Shown in pieces: positions 13,041-24,524 of a stretch of 64,000 bases of DNA (its first letter is position 1; every line of letters begins with the position of its first letter). The notes below the pieces were generated by a model. It searched no databases. It worked only from the letters and a program-made list of their open reading frames with translations, and was not told the DNA's origin. The DNA is from Montifringilla adamsi (taxonomy: Eukaryota > Chordata > Aves > Passeriformes > Passeridae), in assembly GCA_017590115.1 (NCBI GenBank), contig JAGGNK010008892.1, positions 1,371,383-1,435,382 of the forward strand, read 5' to 3'. Both the position numbers and the translations under genes were made by a program.

Positions 13041-16000
13041 CTGAGCGTTTCGAGGCGCCCCCGTGTTTTGTAAGCCGAGCAATAAATTTGTAATTAAAGC
13101 AGTGTTATATTGGAAAAACTTCTTTTTTTTTTTTCCCCCTACGTAGATCTTTAATTTTCTAAGTGTCCCGCTCCCTCATTCTGGCTCAGGCTGAACCTGT
13201 GCCAAACCGCAAAGCCTACAGAGCACAGGTCCTTGCAGCTGAGGAGACCTCTAGCCTGTGTCTTCAGGAAATTAAAGAGCTCTGTGTCCTCGTGTGTCTG
13301 TGTATTGACTATTTTCATAGGGGTTTAGCTGTGGTTTGCAGCTCAATACTGAAAGGCATTATTGATACTTCGAGGGGAAAATTGAGAAAAAATATTTTTT
13401 CTCCTTTTTTTTTATGTTTTCTCTGTGGTTTTCCCTCTTCTTAATTTTTTTCCTTATTAATGTCACTGGCATGGGAACAGCACCGTCATACTTCACCTCA
13501 TCAACGTGTTCTGTGTATTTATTGCAGTCTGGAGGATCTGACTCCTAAGAATTATTTAAACCAAAATACATGTATTTTGGTTATTTGTTCTTAGATTTCC
13601 CAGTCACAAACGATTCACCTGGTGAAGTACAGTGACCTCTCTCCTTCTGAAATTACAAATTTAAAAAGGTATTACTCTTTTCCATGCATATCTTATCTGA
13701 TTGATACATACCATAGTTTTTATTCTATTCCAGCATTTCTAGTATGAAGGCAATATATACAATGAGAACATATGTATGACTTAGAAAACATATTAATGTG
13801 TATTAAAGTCTTACTTGTTACCAGAAACTTAAAGGAGTTGGCAAACCTTTAAGCCAGGTAAACTGAAATGTTCCAGCTTCTCAGTTGAATATGCATCTGC
13901 CAAAAACCTGAGAATTACTGTGCAGATAACCCTATTATCTGACAATATAAAAAGTTCCATCTTTTAAAGTGTTCTGTATCTCCTTTAGGTACTTAGAACA
14001 GCTACTATTTAATTAGGTCTTATTTACTTATTACATTCCAGTAACCCATAGGTTGTAAGCATCTCTGTAACAGAGTGAAACACCAGTCCATGTCACAGAC
14101 CTGATGACCAAAGTAGCTCTGAAGACCTCTTGCTTCTGGCACTAAGGTATTCCCAGCTTTCATTTGGCTTGAGCATGGCAGAGGCCCACGCACTTGTCTC
14201 CTCAGGAGCCTGCATTAAGCAGGTGACCTCTAAGTGCAGCCATCCCCAGGGAAGCTTTGAGCCCAGTACTCTGTGTGTGTGCTTGTGCTTGTTTGTGTAT
14301 GTGTGCTGGCATGTGAGATTGTCCCAGTGGGGAAGAAACTCATCAGAAGGTTGGTCTCCCCCTGATTCCTAGAAGCAACAGAAGGAAACCCACTGAACTA
14401 TGCTGCTGGTAATGGAAGAGAAAAAAACATCTGCATCCCAGAGGCCTTCCAGCCATTCTTCAGCAACCTTAAACATGACTTTCCCTTGGTTATTGGTATG
14501 GAGAGGGTGATCTTGGATGGCTTTGTTCTAAGGACTGCGTCGAAGAAAGAAGAAGCTTTTGTATATTTCAATCGTTCAGCAGAGCATTGCTGAATTACCT
14601 CTTGGTTGTCTCACCTATCCATCCTGGATCTTGTGTGGGTTTGACCTAGCGGCTTGCGCTTATATTGGGCACACAATAGATGTTTACTGCATCAACCTGT
14701 ATGTCCCTCGTTTAATTTTTGAGGAGATCATGGTGTGAGCAAGTAATTCCCTCCTTCACTGTTGTCAAAGGGCATCAGCAGCCTGGAAAGGTGAGGGGAT
14801 GAGCATGAACATCTGAGTGCAGGAGAACATCTGAAGGAGCCAGGCTGAGACTGCCCATGTCTCTCCCCATGGTGCCCCACACCCAAGGGGATGGTGGGAG
14901 CCCACGGGACACACACACCCCCAGGCCCCCCGCCCCATTTCATCTATTGCTGATAATGCTCGGGCCAGTTTTGTGACAGGATAAAGCCGTCACAAAAGTT
15001 GAAGGTCAGGATCCATTTGTTGTTGAGTTCATTTTCAAAGATGGAAATGTTCTGAGTGGCTTTGCCTGCCATGTGTACACTTGTTGCTCATTCTGCTGAA
15101 ACACCCAAGGAAACTCAGGTGTCCCCAAGCCACCCATTGCTTGGCAGAGGTGAGGGGTGAGGGCTGGGCCACCACAATGCTCTGCCAGTGCCCAGACACT
15201 GGGAAATAAAGAGGGTCTTTGTCCTAAATCTGTCAGATTTTTACAGTTTCTACCTGAATTTGGGATATGCTGGTAATTGCAGGAGGGGAAAAAATCAGCT
15301 GATTCCAAATGAAAGTGATAGTTTAAAATACACCTTTGTACCAGGTCACCTTTAAAATAACCTTTGTACCAATCTCACTGGAAAAACAGAATACTAAAAA
15401 TTAGATATCCAGAGCTTCCTTTGACCTCTGCCTGTTAAATCACAATTTTTTTTAAATGGAATTTAGTTTAATTTGGCGAATCTCTTGTATTTATTTTTAC
15501 TTAGCACTGCATAACATTTCATGCAACTTTTTGCTCTGGAAGGGATGAAGAGTAAGAAACCCTGGAGAGAAAGAAATGCAGGCTAACTAATGGCTGAGTG
15601 GTCCAGGGAGCTGGAGATGGTGCAGTGTTCTGCTTTTTACTAGAAAGAAATCTGGCATGAAAACAGGATCTTTGTTGCCTAGGAATTAAGTTGTTGCTGC
15701 TGCTTATTCCTTACCTGAACTCCTAATCCCCTGTTTGTGCTATGGCACAAAACAAATTATTTCACACAGACCAAAGGACAGCCTTGTAACAATTAAAGTC
15801 TATTGTGTAAAAGTATAAATGGCACATTGATCGTTAAGGTAAGCAGACTTGTAAAGAGTAATTATTGGACATGAACTATACGGCCATTTAATGTACACTT
15901 TGGAGAAGTCATTATGCGTGGGGAGGTAAATTACAAACTGTAAAATGCTTAGTTAGCCAGTTAACATGTATGCTTGGTCTAAACAGACCCTAGCAGAAAC

Positions 16001-16130
16001 AATGCGGAGTCTGCTCCTACTTTTGCAGAAAGCACAAGTATTTTAATACTGCTTTCCCTGGGAGAAAACACCTTATTCTAAATATCTTTAAATTTTTTAA
16101 ACAAATAAGGAACCCCTTCCCCTCAAATTT
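13041..16130. other. Intergenic DNA, no gene seen
   Basis: Mostly AT-rich with a short TG-rich stretch near 14271-14312. No open frame, RNA gene or mobile element could be recognised. Confidence 0.5.
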
Positions 16131-16299
16131 AAAAAAAAAAAAGAAGAACCAAAAAAAAAAAAAAAAAAAAACAAAAAAAAAACCCAAAAAAAAAAAAAAA
16201 AAAAAACCCCAAAACAAAAAAACCCCAAAAAAAAAAAAAAAAAAAAACCCCAAAACAAAAAAACCCCAAAAAAAAAAAAAAAAAAAAAGAAAAAAAAAA
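16131..16299. repeat. A-rich low-complexity tract with a 41-base duplicated unit
   Basis: Runs of A punctuated by CCCC and single C. The pattern CCCC-A4-C-A7-CCCC occurs at 16207-16226 and again exactly 41 bases later at 16248-16267, so part of the tract is a tandem duplication. The phenylalanine-only open frames on the minus strand are artefacts of this composition. Confidence 0.9.
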
Positions 16300-17309
16300 G
16301 CCCAACCACCCACCTCTATGATACTTTACAAAGTGGGAAATATTCTAAATCCTTGAACCTCGGACTTTGCTGAGGTCCATGTAATCTCGGTCACACTCAT
16401 TAGGAAGAGAAAAAAGAAAAAATCTACCCCCTGCCCAGGGAGTGTTTAAAAGGATGAGTGTGGATCCACTGAAATCAGTCCTGTGAAGGTCAGCTTTGTC
16501 TTGTAAGAGGAAAGGTGACAGGGTCAGCATTATTGCACATGATGAAACCCCCACGGGGGCCGGAAGAGGTCATCTCTCTCCTCCTGTCCCCTCGTTTGGC
16601 CAGTGTGTCCCTTGTGGGGGCAAACCTGCTAACGACGGTGATGAGATTTCTTATTGCCAGAAAGAAGCACTCGGCTGGCCAGTTTAATGTTCCAGGCTCC
16701 CCATTTAGGGTGGGTTGAAAGAACTGTTCCTCAGGGCGCAATTTGACTTTTGGGAAGTGTGGCGTCCCTCTAAGCCTGCAGAGAAGGCAGAAAGTTTCTG
16801 GGTGACCGATGCGATTTGCTGGGCCCTTTCTGTGTGACTACCAACGCCTAGAAGGCATTGCCTCGGAAAAGCATCTCTGGGGGGTCGGGCGGCTCCCGCT
16901 TCTGCACTTGCATAAGCTCTTATGGAGCTCCTGCAGTTGACGCTGGGAAGTTTGGAAACACAAGCGGTTCCGTGGTGGGATGGATGCGTGTTTGCTGGTA
17001 CGCAGAAACGCGTCAGACGCGGGGGTTTGCATCTCTAGCCCACTTCGCCGCCGCTCCTTGTGCCCGCTGACACGCGTGTAATGCACCCGCCCCGGGCCCC
17101 ATCACCACCGGTAGTACGTGCAATGATTTTAGCCTCTCATTGCTGTATTTTGCTTGGCCTTGAGAATTAGCCTGTTTGGATAACACCCGATAGAAAACAT
17201 TTACGCTGGAAGCCAAACAGGCAAATATTTTAATCTGTCATATTAACTCAGCGGTTTTCCAATCGGTTGATTTTTGTGCTCTATTATTTATTTATTTGTG
17301 TATGCGTTA
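16300..17309. other. Non-coding DNA, no gene seen
   Basis: Moderate GC with scattered CG dinucleotides. Short overlapping open frames on both strands show no family resemblance. It could include regulatory sequence, but nothing specific can be named. Confidence 0.45.
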
Positions 17310-17370
17310 TTCATTCATTCGCTCCATTCGTTCATTCATTCATTCATCCGCTCCGTCATTCATTCATTCC
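17310..17370. repeat. Interrupted (TTCA)n microsatellite
   Basis: Tetranucleotide TTCA/ATTC units with interruptions containing CG (at about 17321-17330 and 17349-17355), running directly into the CpG-rich block to the right. Confidence 0.9.
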
Positions 17371-17384
17371 TCCATCACTGTCCC

Positions 17385-17860
17385 TCCTCCGCTGGACCGG
17401 CGGTAGCCCGGGCTGCGCCCGCCGCCGTCTCAAGAAGTGGCCTTCGGTTTGTTGCGTTCCCGTAGCCCTGGACGGTGTCGGGGTGTGATGGTGCTGAGAC
17501 ACCCCACTCCGACCCCTTGGACAGGCTCCTGGGTATCCCTGCCGTCCCTGGAAGAGGCGGGGGACTCCGGAGCATAGGACTGTTTGCCTGCTTGGCTGCT
17601 CTGTGCCCCACCGCCGCTGGGTCTCCGTAAGTGAGGGCGAGCAGCGAGGGGCGGCGGGCACTGCGCTGCACCCGGGCAAAGTCCAGCCGGCGACCCCCGC
17701 CAGCGGCCCGGCTGGCACGGGGCCGGGGGCCGGGCTGTGCCGCGGACGGAGAGTAGCGGTGGAACTCTCCGGGCCCGGGGGCGTCCCTGGAGGGAAATGT
17801 CAAGAACCTCCAAGCCCACTGCTGCCGGCTCGGTCGGCGGAGGGGGAATGCGCAGTCAGA
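17385..17860. promoter_or_regulatory. CpG-rich block
   Basis: GC-rich, with many CG dinucleotides, between AT-rich flanks. No gene is recognised; arginine/proline/glycine-rich open frames on both strands are compositional. It is one of a series of CpG-rich blocks between 17 and 24 kb downstream of FOXA1, which suggests a regulatory rather than coding role. Confidence 0.4.
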
Positions 17861-19345
17861 CCACCAACATGCCTGGAGCCGTACAATCCGCCACTTAATA
17901 CACTTCTGCAATTTAAACTTCTGGGGACCCCCTCCTTTCAAGCCGATTTGTGATATAGGTGTTTTCTCATTACACTCCTCCCCCCCCCGCTTTCCTTTGA
18001 AATGCACCCCCTCACCACCCTCCCGCTCCCTTTCTTCTGAGCCCTGCTCTCTAATTCTAGATGAGTATTACTTTGCTCTTTTCGTTGGCCAAGCACAATT
18101 GTGTTATTGGAGATAATGAATTCAATCCCCATCAAAGAGTATTAGGAGCGCCTTGGCCCTGTAGTGCCTTTTTTCAAACCGGGAATGAAAGGCAGAGAGA
18201 AAATTCTCTGGGTAGCCTCTGCGCTGGCAGCTTTTGAAGTGAAGGGAGGCGGGCATTGTTGTTCACATTTTTGTCCATACGGCAGAAGAAAGACCGGCGG
18301 CTTTTGATGAGAAGATGAGAACCGCCTCGTAAGTTGAGCAACAAGTTAGATGGCGAAGTCTTCCCGCTGCCTACTGCCTGTGGATAACATATGTCCCGCA
18401 TTAATAGGGGCTCAAGGGAACAATTGACCGGGGGGTGGGGTGTGGAGAGCTCTGCTCGGCACCGTCCAGCGGCTCCTTTTTTTTTCCCCGTCCTCTGGAC
18501 ACCGATGCCCCTATGGGAGTGTTTTTAAGGGAGACCCGAAGGTATTCTCTCTGGCTCTTGGTTTGCTCGTGTGTCCATGGGGCCGAGAAGGGCAAGTGGT
18601 ATGCATCGACCACGAGCTCTGCTGAGGGAGAAAAGGGGGACCTCTGTGAGATGTGCTGGGTCACCTCTGCTCGTCGTTGCATTCTGCCAGGACTCCTGGT
18701 GGCCGTGATGTTAGGTCTGCTGTCATGTGTTTGAAGGGCATTCCCCCTTTCTAAACAAGAATCTCTATTATTAGTTTGCGGCGGGGAGTGGTTCTGGTTT
18801 TTTTCCGGACTAAATGTGGGTTCGGGACTTGGTTTTGTCATTTGTTATTTCCTTTCCATTTCACCTAAGTTAATCACATGCCTGAAGCTGGTGAAGTATT
18901 TCCTTAGATAAAGCAACCAGGCAAGGAAAACCAAGGAGAGGTAAAACGTCTGTTGCTCACATCCGATAACCTTAGAACTAGAAAACTTGTTGCATACATT
19001 TGAATAAGTTGAGACATGCTCTTATTCCAATCTCCTGCCCCGCAGTTCAAAGATTCCCCGCCCCCCGGGCTTTATTATGCTAAAGAGGTCATTACTGAGA
19101 GTCACTATGGAGAGATCCCGGTTTGCAGAATGAGGCCCACCTCCTAGTTACCAACATGTTTACATTTTCTGTCGGTCATAAGCGGAGGAAATGTGTGTTA
19201 GCAACCCGCCGGGCAGGCTCGGGAAATAGAAGGAATAAAGGGGGAAATATATTTCAGCTATTGCGCAGTAGATAGCAAACGTAGATGATTAGGGAGCACT
19301 TAGAGGTATCGGGCACAAAGGCGGTATTTGCCTTAGACATGGTTG
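17861..19345. other. Non-coding DNA, no gene seen
   Basis: Mixed composition. Open frames up to 146 codons (18401-18841, minus) lack recognisable domains. The block may contain conserved non-coding elements, but this cannot be judged from one sequence. Confidence 0.45.
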
Positions 19346-20037
19346 CTGGAGAGTGCCAGATCCCACTCCCGGGGCAGGCTGCCCTGCGCCTCCGTGCCCG
19401 GGCAGGCTCGGAGTGAAGTGAGAGTCCTCGGGAGCACACCCGCACCCCCGTGCTCTGATAGCCTGGCGGGGAATGGAATGACGCGGGTCCCTCTCTCAGC
19501 GGCGTGGGGCAGCTCCGGTTGCACAGGGCACCTCCCCCTGACCGCTCGTGGCCAAGGGGCGACCCGACCATGAAGGGGATGCCCCCGCTCCAGATCATGG
19601 AGGTGGTGGCTTTTCCACCGGACGGCGGCGGACTCGGCACTCTTTCACTGCCAAGTGGTGTGTGAACGGGCCCGATTTCGGAGGCAGAAATCGGTCCCCC
19701 GAAGCACGTCCACCTGGGGACCCCCGCTCCCCTCTATTCCCTCGGGCGACTCAGTGAAGGCAGACGGGGATCCCAAATCCTGAGCTAGGCTAAACCAAAA
19801 GAGGGCAACGCCGTCCGCTGGGGAAGGCTTGGGCTACCGACACCGGGCGGGAGGCCCGGACGGGCAGGGAGGTCAGTGGCTCCGCACCCCGCGCGCACCG
19901 GGGACGCGTCCCGCCCGCTCCCGTGTCGCCTCCGCGCCGCTGCAGAGCTTCCCTTGCTGCGGGGGGACAGCATGGGAGAGCGCAGGGCGGAGGGGAACAC
20001 AGCAACCTCCGGTTCAGCGCGTGTTCCGCCTGCTGGC
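19346..20037. promoter_or_regulatory. CpG-rich block
   Basis: GC-rich with frequent CG, ending abruptly at a trinucleotide microsatellite. No gene, promoter motif or splice-framed open reading frame could be supported. Confidence 0.4.
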
Positions 20038-20039
20038 TG

Positions 20040-20040
<1 letters not shown>

Positions 20041-20084
<44 letters not shown>
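20041..20084. repeat. (AAT)n microsatellite
   Basis: Fourteen or so perfect AAT units. Poly-Asn, poly-Ile and poly-Tyr frames across it are artefacts. Confidence 0.97.
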
Positions 20085-21765
20085 CCTGTCTGCTGGTAGT
20101 TCACCCTTGGAATAACGAGCAGGTGTAGGAATATTTTATGGGGAAAATTAGATTACCAATTGTACAATAATAATAATGTCAAAACAACGACGAACTTCCC
20201 CTAAAGTAACTCGCCGGAGCAAAGCCCATTCGAGCAATGCTAACGCAGCAGAGGCACAATTCCGGAAAATGATCCTTTCTAAGAATTCAGTTAAATGCAG
20301 GAGTTTTAGGGTGGGAGGAAAAAGAGGACATCGCATCTTTTTTCCCTTGTAGAGACAAATGGACTCTGCCATGAGGCTACATATGCCTTAAATCCTAGTG
20401 ACTGGAGACAAAGGTGAGCGCTGGCAGTTTGATCTGTCCAAAGTTCAAAGATCTGAAATCTCAATGAGTTTCTGTTTGAGGTGAAGGGGAGAAACAAACA
20501 CCATGGCAAGGCTTGGGCCAGAAAGTTGCAAGGTTTGCAAGTGAAATGCGACGCTATTTACACTAATCTATCCTTAACTGCTACTTTGTCACAATGGTCA
20601 GAATAATTATTAGAAAATAACCAGAGGGAACAAAGGCAGGTTTCCTTCTTATCGCCTCCCGTTTTCCACTCTTCTCTTCCCCCAATTATTTTTTCGCGCT
20701 GAAACAGACCTTTCGAAACTAAAAATTGCAGAAAATGTACAAACTATTTAAAAAAATATTATTAGTCTGTCTGCCTTTGCCAGGAGCTCAGAAGGCTGGC
20801 TTCGCATTAAGAAGACGAAAAAAAAAGAGCTATTTTGCTGCACGACCCTTGACATGTAAATAATCAAACTAATTGCGTTTTGATTTCAGCTATTAACCAT
20901 TCTCCTATATTTCCCAAACAATATTGCAGCGTGGGAGTTTTGCGGGGACTTACATTCTTTACTCCGGTCACACTCTGTGCACTATTGTGGTGTGATTTCT
21001 GCCTGGTCATTGTGTGTTATGTATATTTCCACTTGCCTCCCCTGAAAACAAATACATATTAATTATATGTATGTTAATATATATAATATATGCATCTATG
21101 CTCCTCTCGAGATAACTTTATACCCCATGTTTATATGAGGATAATTTGCTTCTTCATTAATTAAATTTATCACGAAAATGCACACGAAATCTTTTTATTT
21201 ATTAAGTCTCTGATTTTAAAATGTTATTTTCAGAGTGATTAATCACATATGCTCACACATAGATGTCTAGATTCCGTTTAATCAAAACAGGAAAGGAACC
21301 ATACAAAATGCATTGTTATCGCAATCAGGTGTTTTATCTATAATATTTCTGTAAAAAACCGAGACAATTGCTCTTCTAAAGACTAGTTGGCGTTATAGCA
21401 AGGGAATTCATTTATTTCGCGTTTATGCTGACGGACCAATTTCAATACCTACTCAACCCATTTCAAAACAATTTTTGAAGCTATGCCAATGGCTGAAGTG
21501 TCTTCTCGCACCGTTCTCTCACGATTTACTTATGGTTTATTAACACTAATAGGATTCAAATGAAAAACTGTCCGGCAATTTTTTTCTTTGTCGTCTTTCA
21601 GTAGCCCCGAATATTTGGAATTATTCCTTCCAAATAATGTCTATCCTCCGATTGCTTGCCGATGTAGATGCCAGTGTTGTCCATTCGCACCCAGGAAACA
21701 ACCCAGCAGTTACTTTTTTTATTTCTCCCACTTGACTTGGGCGGCTGAAGTTGCTTTTATCCCAT
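20085..21765. other. AT-rich block between CpG islands; candidate conserved non-coding sequence
   Basis: No gene is seen. The stretch 20830-21600 is rich in TAAT-type homeodomain cores and in AT-rich words without being simple repeat. Its position is 4-5 kb beyond the FOXA1 stop codon, between CpG-rich blocks. A cis-regulatory role is inference only. Confidence 0.35.
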
Positions 21766-22420
21766 CGACTCTTCCCTTCTGCGGAGGGCAGGTGCTGCTC
21801 GCAGGTGCTCCGAGGAGGTGCTACTGGCGGGGGGCTCAGGGGCATCGTGCCCTCTCGCCGGGGGGCTCGGGACCGTCGGACCCCGCGGCAGAGGAGGGCT
21901 CCGCTGCGCCAGGGGACCCTTCCGTCCCCTCGCCCCCGGCTGCAGGGTCCCAGCCGCATCGCCTCGAGAGCCCCTGCCCCGCCGGCGCACCCAACATCTC
22001 CCCCTTGTCCCGGGCCGGGGGCCTCCTCACCGCCCAAACTCCGCGGAAATCTTTACAGAGATCCCCCGCAGCCCCGATTTACTCCCTGCTTGTATTTAAT
22101 GACGCTAAATGAGCCGTTTTCGCTCCCCCCGCACGTGGCCGGTCGGAGGTAATTTGCCGAACAGGAAAAGACGAAGTTCCCCTATAAATTGAGGTGTCGG
22201 TCGGAGCCTGGAACCTGAAGCCTGGCGGGCTCCCGCTTTGCCTCTGCCCCGGACGCGGTGCTAAGACACCATCTCTGACAGAAGCAAAAGCCCCGCACCC
22301 GCCAGCTCCTTCCCTTCTAGCACAGAGCGCGACCGGTCCGGCTGGAAGGAGACGCTCGCAAACTCCTCTCTACACATTGCGGGGCGGGGGGATGCACCCT
22401 CTCCTTGTGGATCCCATTTT
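21766..22420. promoter_or_regulatory. CpG-rich block
   Basis: Dense CG dinucleotides with an AT-rich start. Open frames on both strands (up to 174 codons) are proline/arginine-rich and unsupported. Confidence 0.4.
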
Positions 22421-23035
22421 TAGCTTACATTTGCCCTCTGGCTGGGGGTTTCCTGAGCACAGGATTAAAGCAGCAGCAGCAGGGCAGGTAGGAACGGAAC
22501 GTAAAACTGGACTCTTTGCCCTGCTGTCGATTTCCAAGTCTTAAAACTGATCACAGAATGTTGCGTGCTTTGCGCCGGGGACCCGCGTTTTTAACATGAG
22601 CTGCTTCCCTGTCTTGTCAGGGGCTCGTTCCCCACCGCAGACACCATTTGCCTACGAGAAGAAAGGGGAGGAATATAATCTTGATGGCGAGTGGCGAAAG
22701 GGCACACGCTGCATCCGTGACAGGCTCCGCTCCTTATCTCTGAGAGGTTTGGAGCCGCGTCGGTCCGCTTAAACCCTTTTATTACCCACGCCCCAAATAT
22801 TTCCATTACACACGGTCTGTGCTCCTCCGCTGATATGTGAAACTTGCTGCCTTATCGCTGTCAGTCGATTGATATTTTCCACGTATGAGCCCAAGGCATT
22901 AAATCAATGTCTCCACACTGCAATGGCATATTCTCTATAGACTAGTCTGTGGGAGACAAGCGAAGTCCTGCTGAAAATTGGCTTCATCCTGTCTCGATTC
23001 TCACGAAGCTTCTCTTGGCAGAAGAAGCAGGGCTT
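22421..23035. other. Non-coding DNA, no gene seen
   Basis: Mixed composition between two CpG-rich blocks; includes a short CAG run near 22469-22482. Nothing further can be supported. Confidence 0.4.
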
Positions 23036-23880
23036 TAAATAGGATCCTCCTGCCCAGACCCGGTGCCGAGCAGCCCCGAGCTGCCCCTGGCTGCGGGGGG
23101 TCTGTTGATGTTTGCCATTTCGGGACATTCAGAAGCGAAGGTGCCACGCAGTCGGGCCATGGGGTAACCGGCCGCACACGGCGACGGGGACAGAGCCCCC
23201 TCCCCCCCGCTGCAGGACTCGCACTCGGCAGCCGGGGGAGGACCTGCCGTAAATGCCCGCCCGACCAAGAGCACCCGCACAGCACGACGCGGGAGACAGC
23301 TCCGTGTCACCCGAGAGCCGTGCGCGCATCTCCGACCGGGATCACCGCTGATCCGGCCACATTGCAAAGCAGAGGGGGTCTCCCAAGGCTCTTTTTCCCC
23401 TCCCGTTTTTAGCTGGGTAGTAGTGTTGGAGGAATGCAGTGAGATTTCTGGGACGCTGGCTTGGCTTTTCTTTTCTAAGTGGAATCTTAATTTGGTTTGT
23501 CGCCGCTGTCCCTAACCCGTCAGGGGGCAATTATGTGATAATTACGAGAATTACACAGTCCTTTTATCTGGCGGCCGTGCACGAACAGGGCTTGGCACAG
23601 CGAAATCCGTTCACACTTAAACTCCCCTCCCCCGACAAAGTCTATTGCAGGGGACCAGAGCTCTCCAGCGCGGCTGCTGGTGTCTTTCCGACGGATGGTT
23701 CCGAGCCGGAACTACAAAGCGGGATCTGGGCCTTTCCAGCGGCTCGGAGCGGCGTGGAACCGCCCTGGGGATGCTCCCCGTGGGCGTCATCCCGTCCGGC
23801 GGGCAAACGCCGAGCCTGGCCGCAAAACACCCAGGAGGTTACATCGCCTCGGGCGGCTTTTTCCTGCCATCCCTCAACAT
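23036..23880. promoter_or_regulatory. CpG-rich block
   Basis: GC-rich with many CG dinucleotides, and a more AT-rich middle near 23400-23560. No recognisable gene. It lies just beyond the most distal FOXA1 polyadenylation candidates. Confidence 0.4.
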
Positions 23881-23910
23881 ATCCCAGAACCGTGAATTAG
23901 GGAAAAAATG

Positions 23911-23961
23911 AAAATAAAATAAAATAAAATAAAATAAAATAAAATAAAATAAAATAAAATA
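23911..23961. repeat. (AAAAT)n microsatellite
   Basis: About ten perfect AAAAT pentamers. This could derive from an old poly-A tail, but no element body is recognisable next to it. Confidence 0.95.
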
Positions 23962-24524
23962 GAACATTACCACACACTCAGCTTCACAGGCCGGTGGCAT
24001 TGCAGCGCCCCACAAGCATACCCTCCGGGAGCGTCCCCCGCCCTCCCTCTGCACAAGCCTGGCCGTACAAATCTTTCCCCTTCGCATCCACACTTAAGCA
24101 CTACGTTTTGATTTTCTTGCACACGGTTCCGTCCTCCGTAACCCATCCCAGAAATTTCGTAAGAAAATAGCAGAAGTATTTAATTGATAACATTTGATTT
24201 ATTTAAAGTCCTTAACTGCAAATGATCAAAAACATACTTCACGCATTAAATTCTCAGTTATCGTTTTAAATCAAAATATTTTTTCAATTACAATCACATT
24301 TATAAAATTAACAAAATTTCTTAAATTCACGTGTAATTATTTTTTACGGTCATTTAAAGCAATTTTCAGCTGTAAAGAAAGAAAACAATATAAACCATGC
24401 AATAAATTAAGAACATTGAAACAGCGAACAGGAATAATAATAAAACCCGTCTGGCTATGCTAACACCGTGTAAAACTGTGGAAAGTGCAATAACACTGGA
24501 TGAAATAAGCTAACGATGGCGATA
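23962..24524. other. AT-rich DNA beyond FOXA1; possible distal 3'UTR
   Basis: Strongly AT-rich. On the minus strand an AATAAA signal (TTTATT at 24198-24203) could end a longer FOXA1 transcript than the proximal signal at 24545-24550. No open frame of note. Confidence 0.4.

Noticed and set aside
16017..16313. Phenylalanine-rich frames that could look like a membrane protein
   Set aside because: Translation of the A-rich low-complexity tract on the opposite strand.
19876..20115. Poly-asparagine open frame
   Set aside because: Product of the (AAT)n microsatellite.
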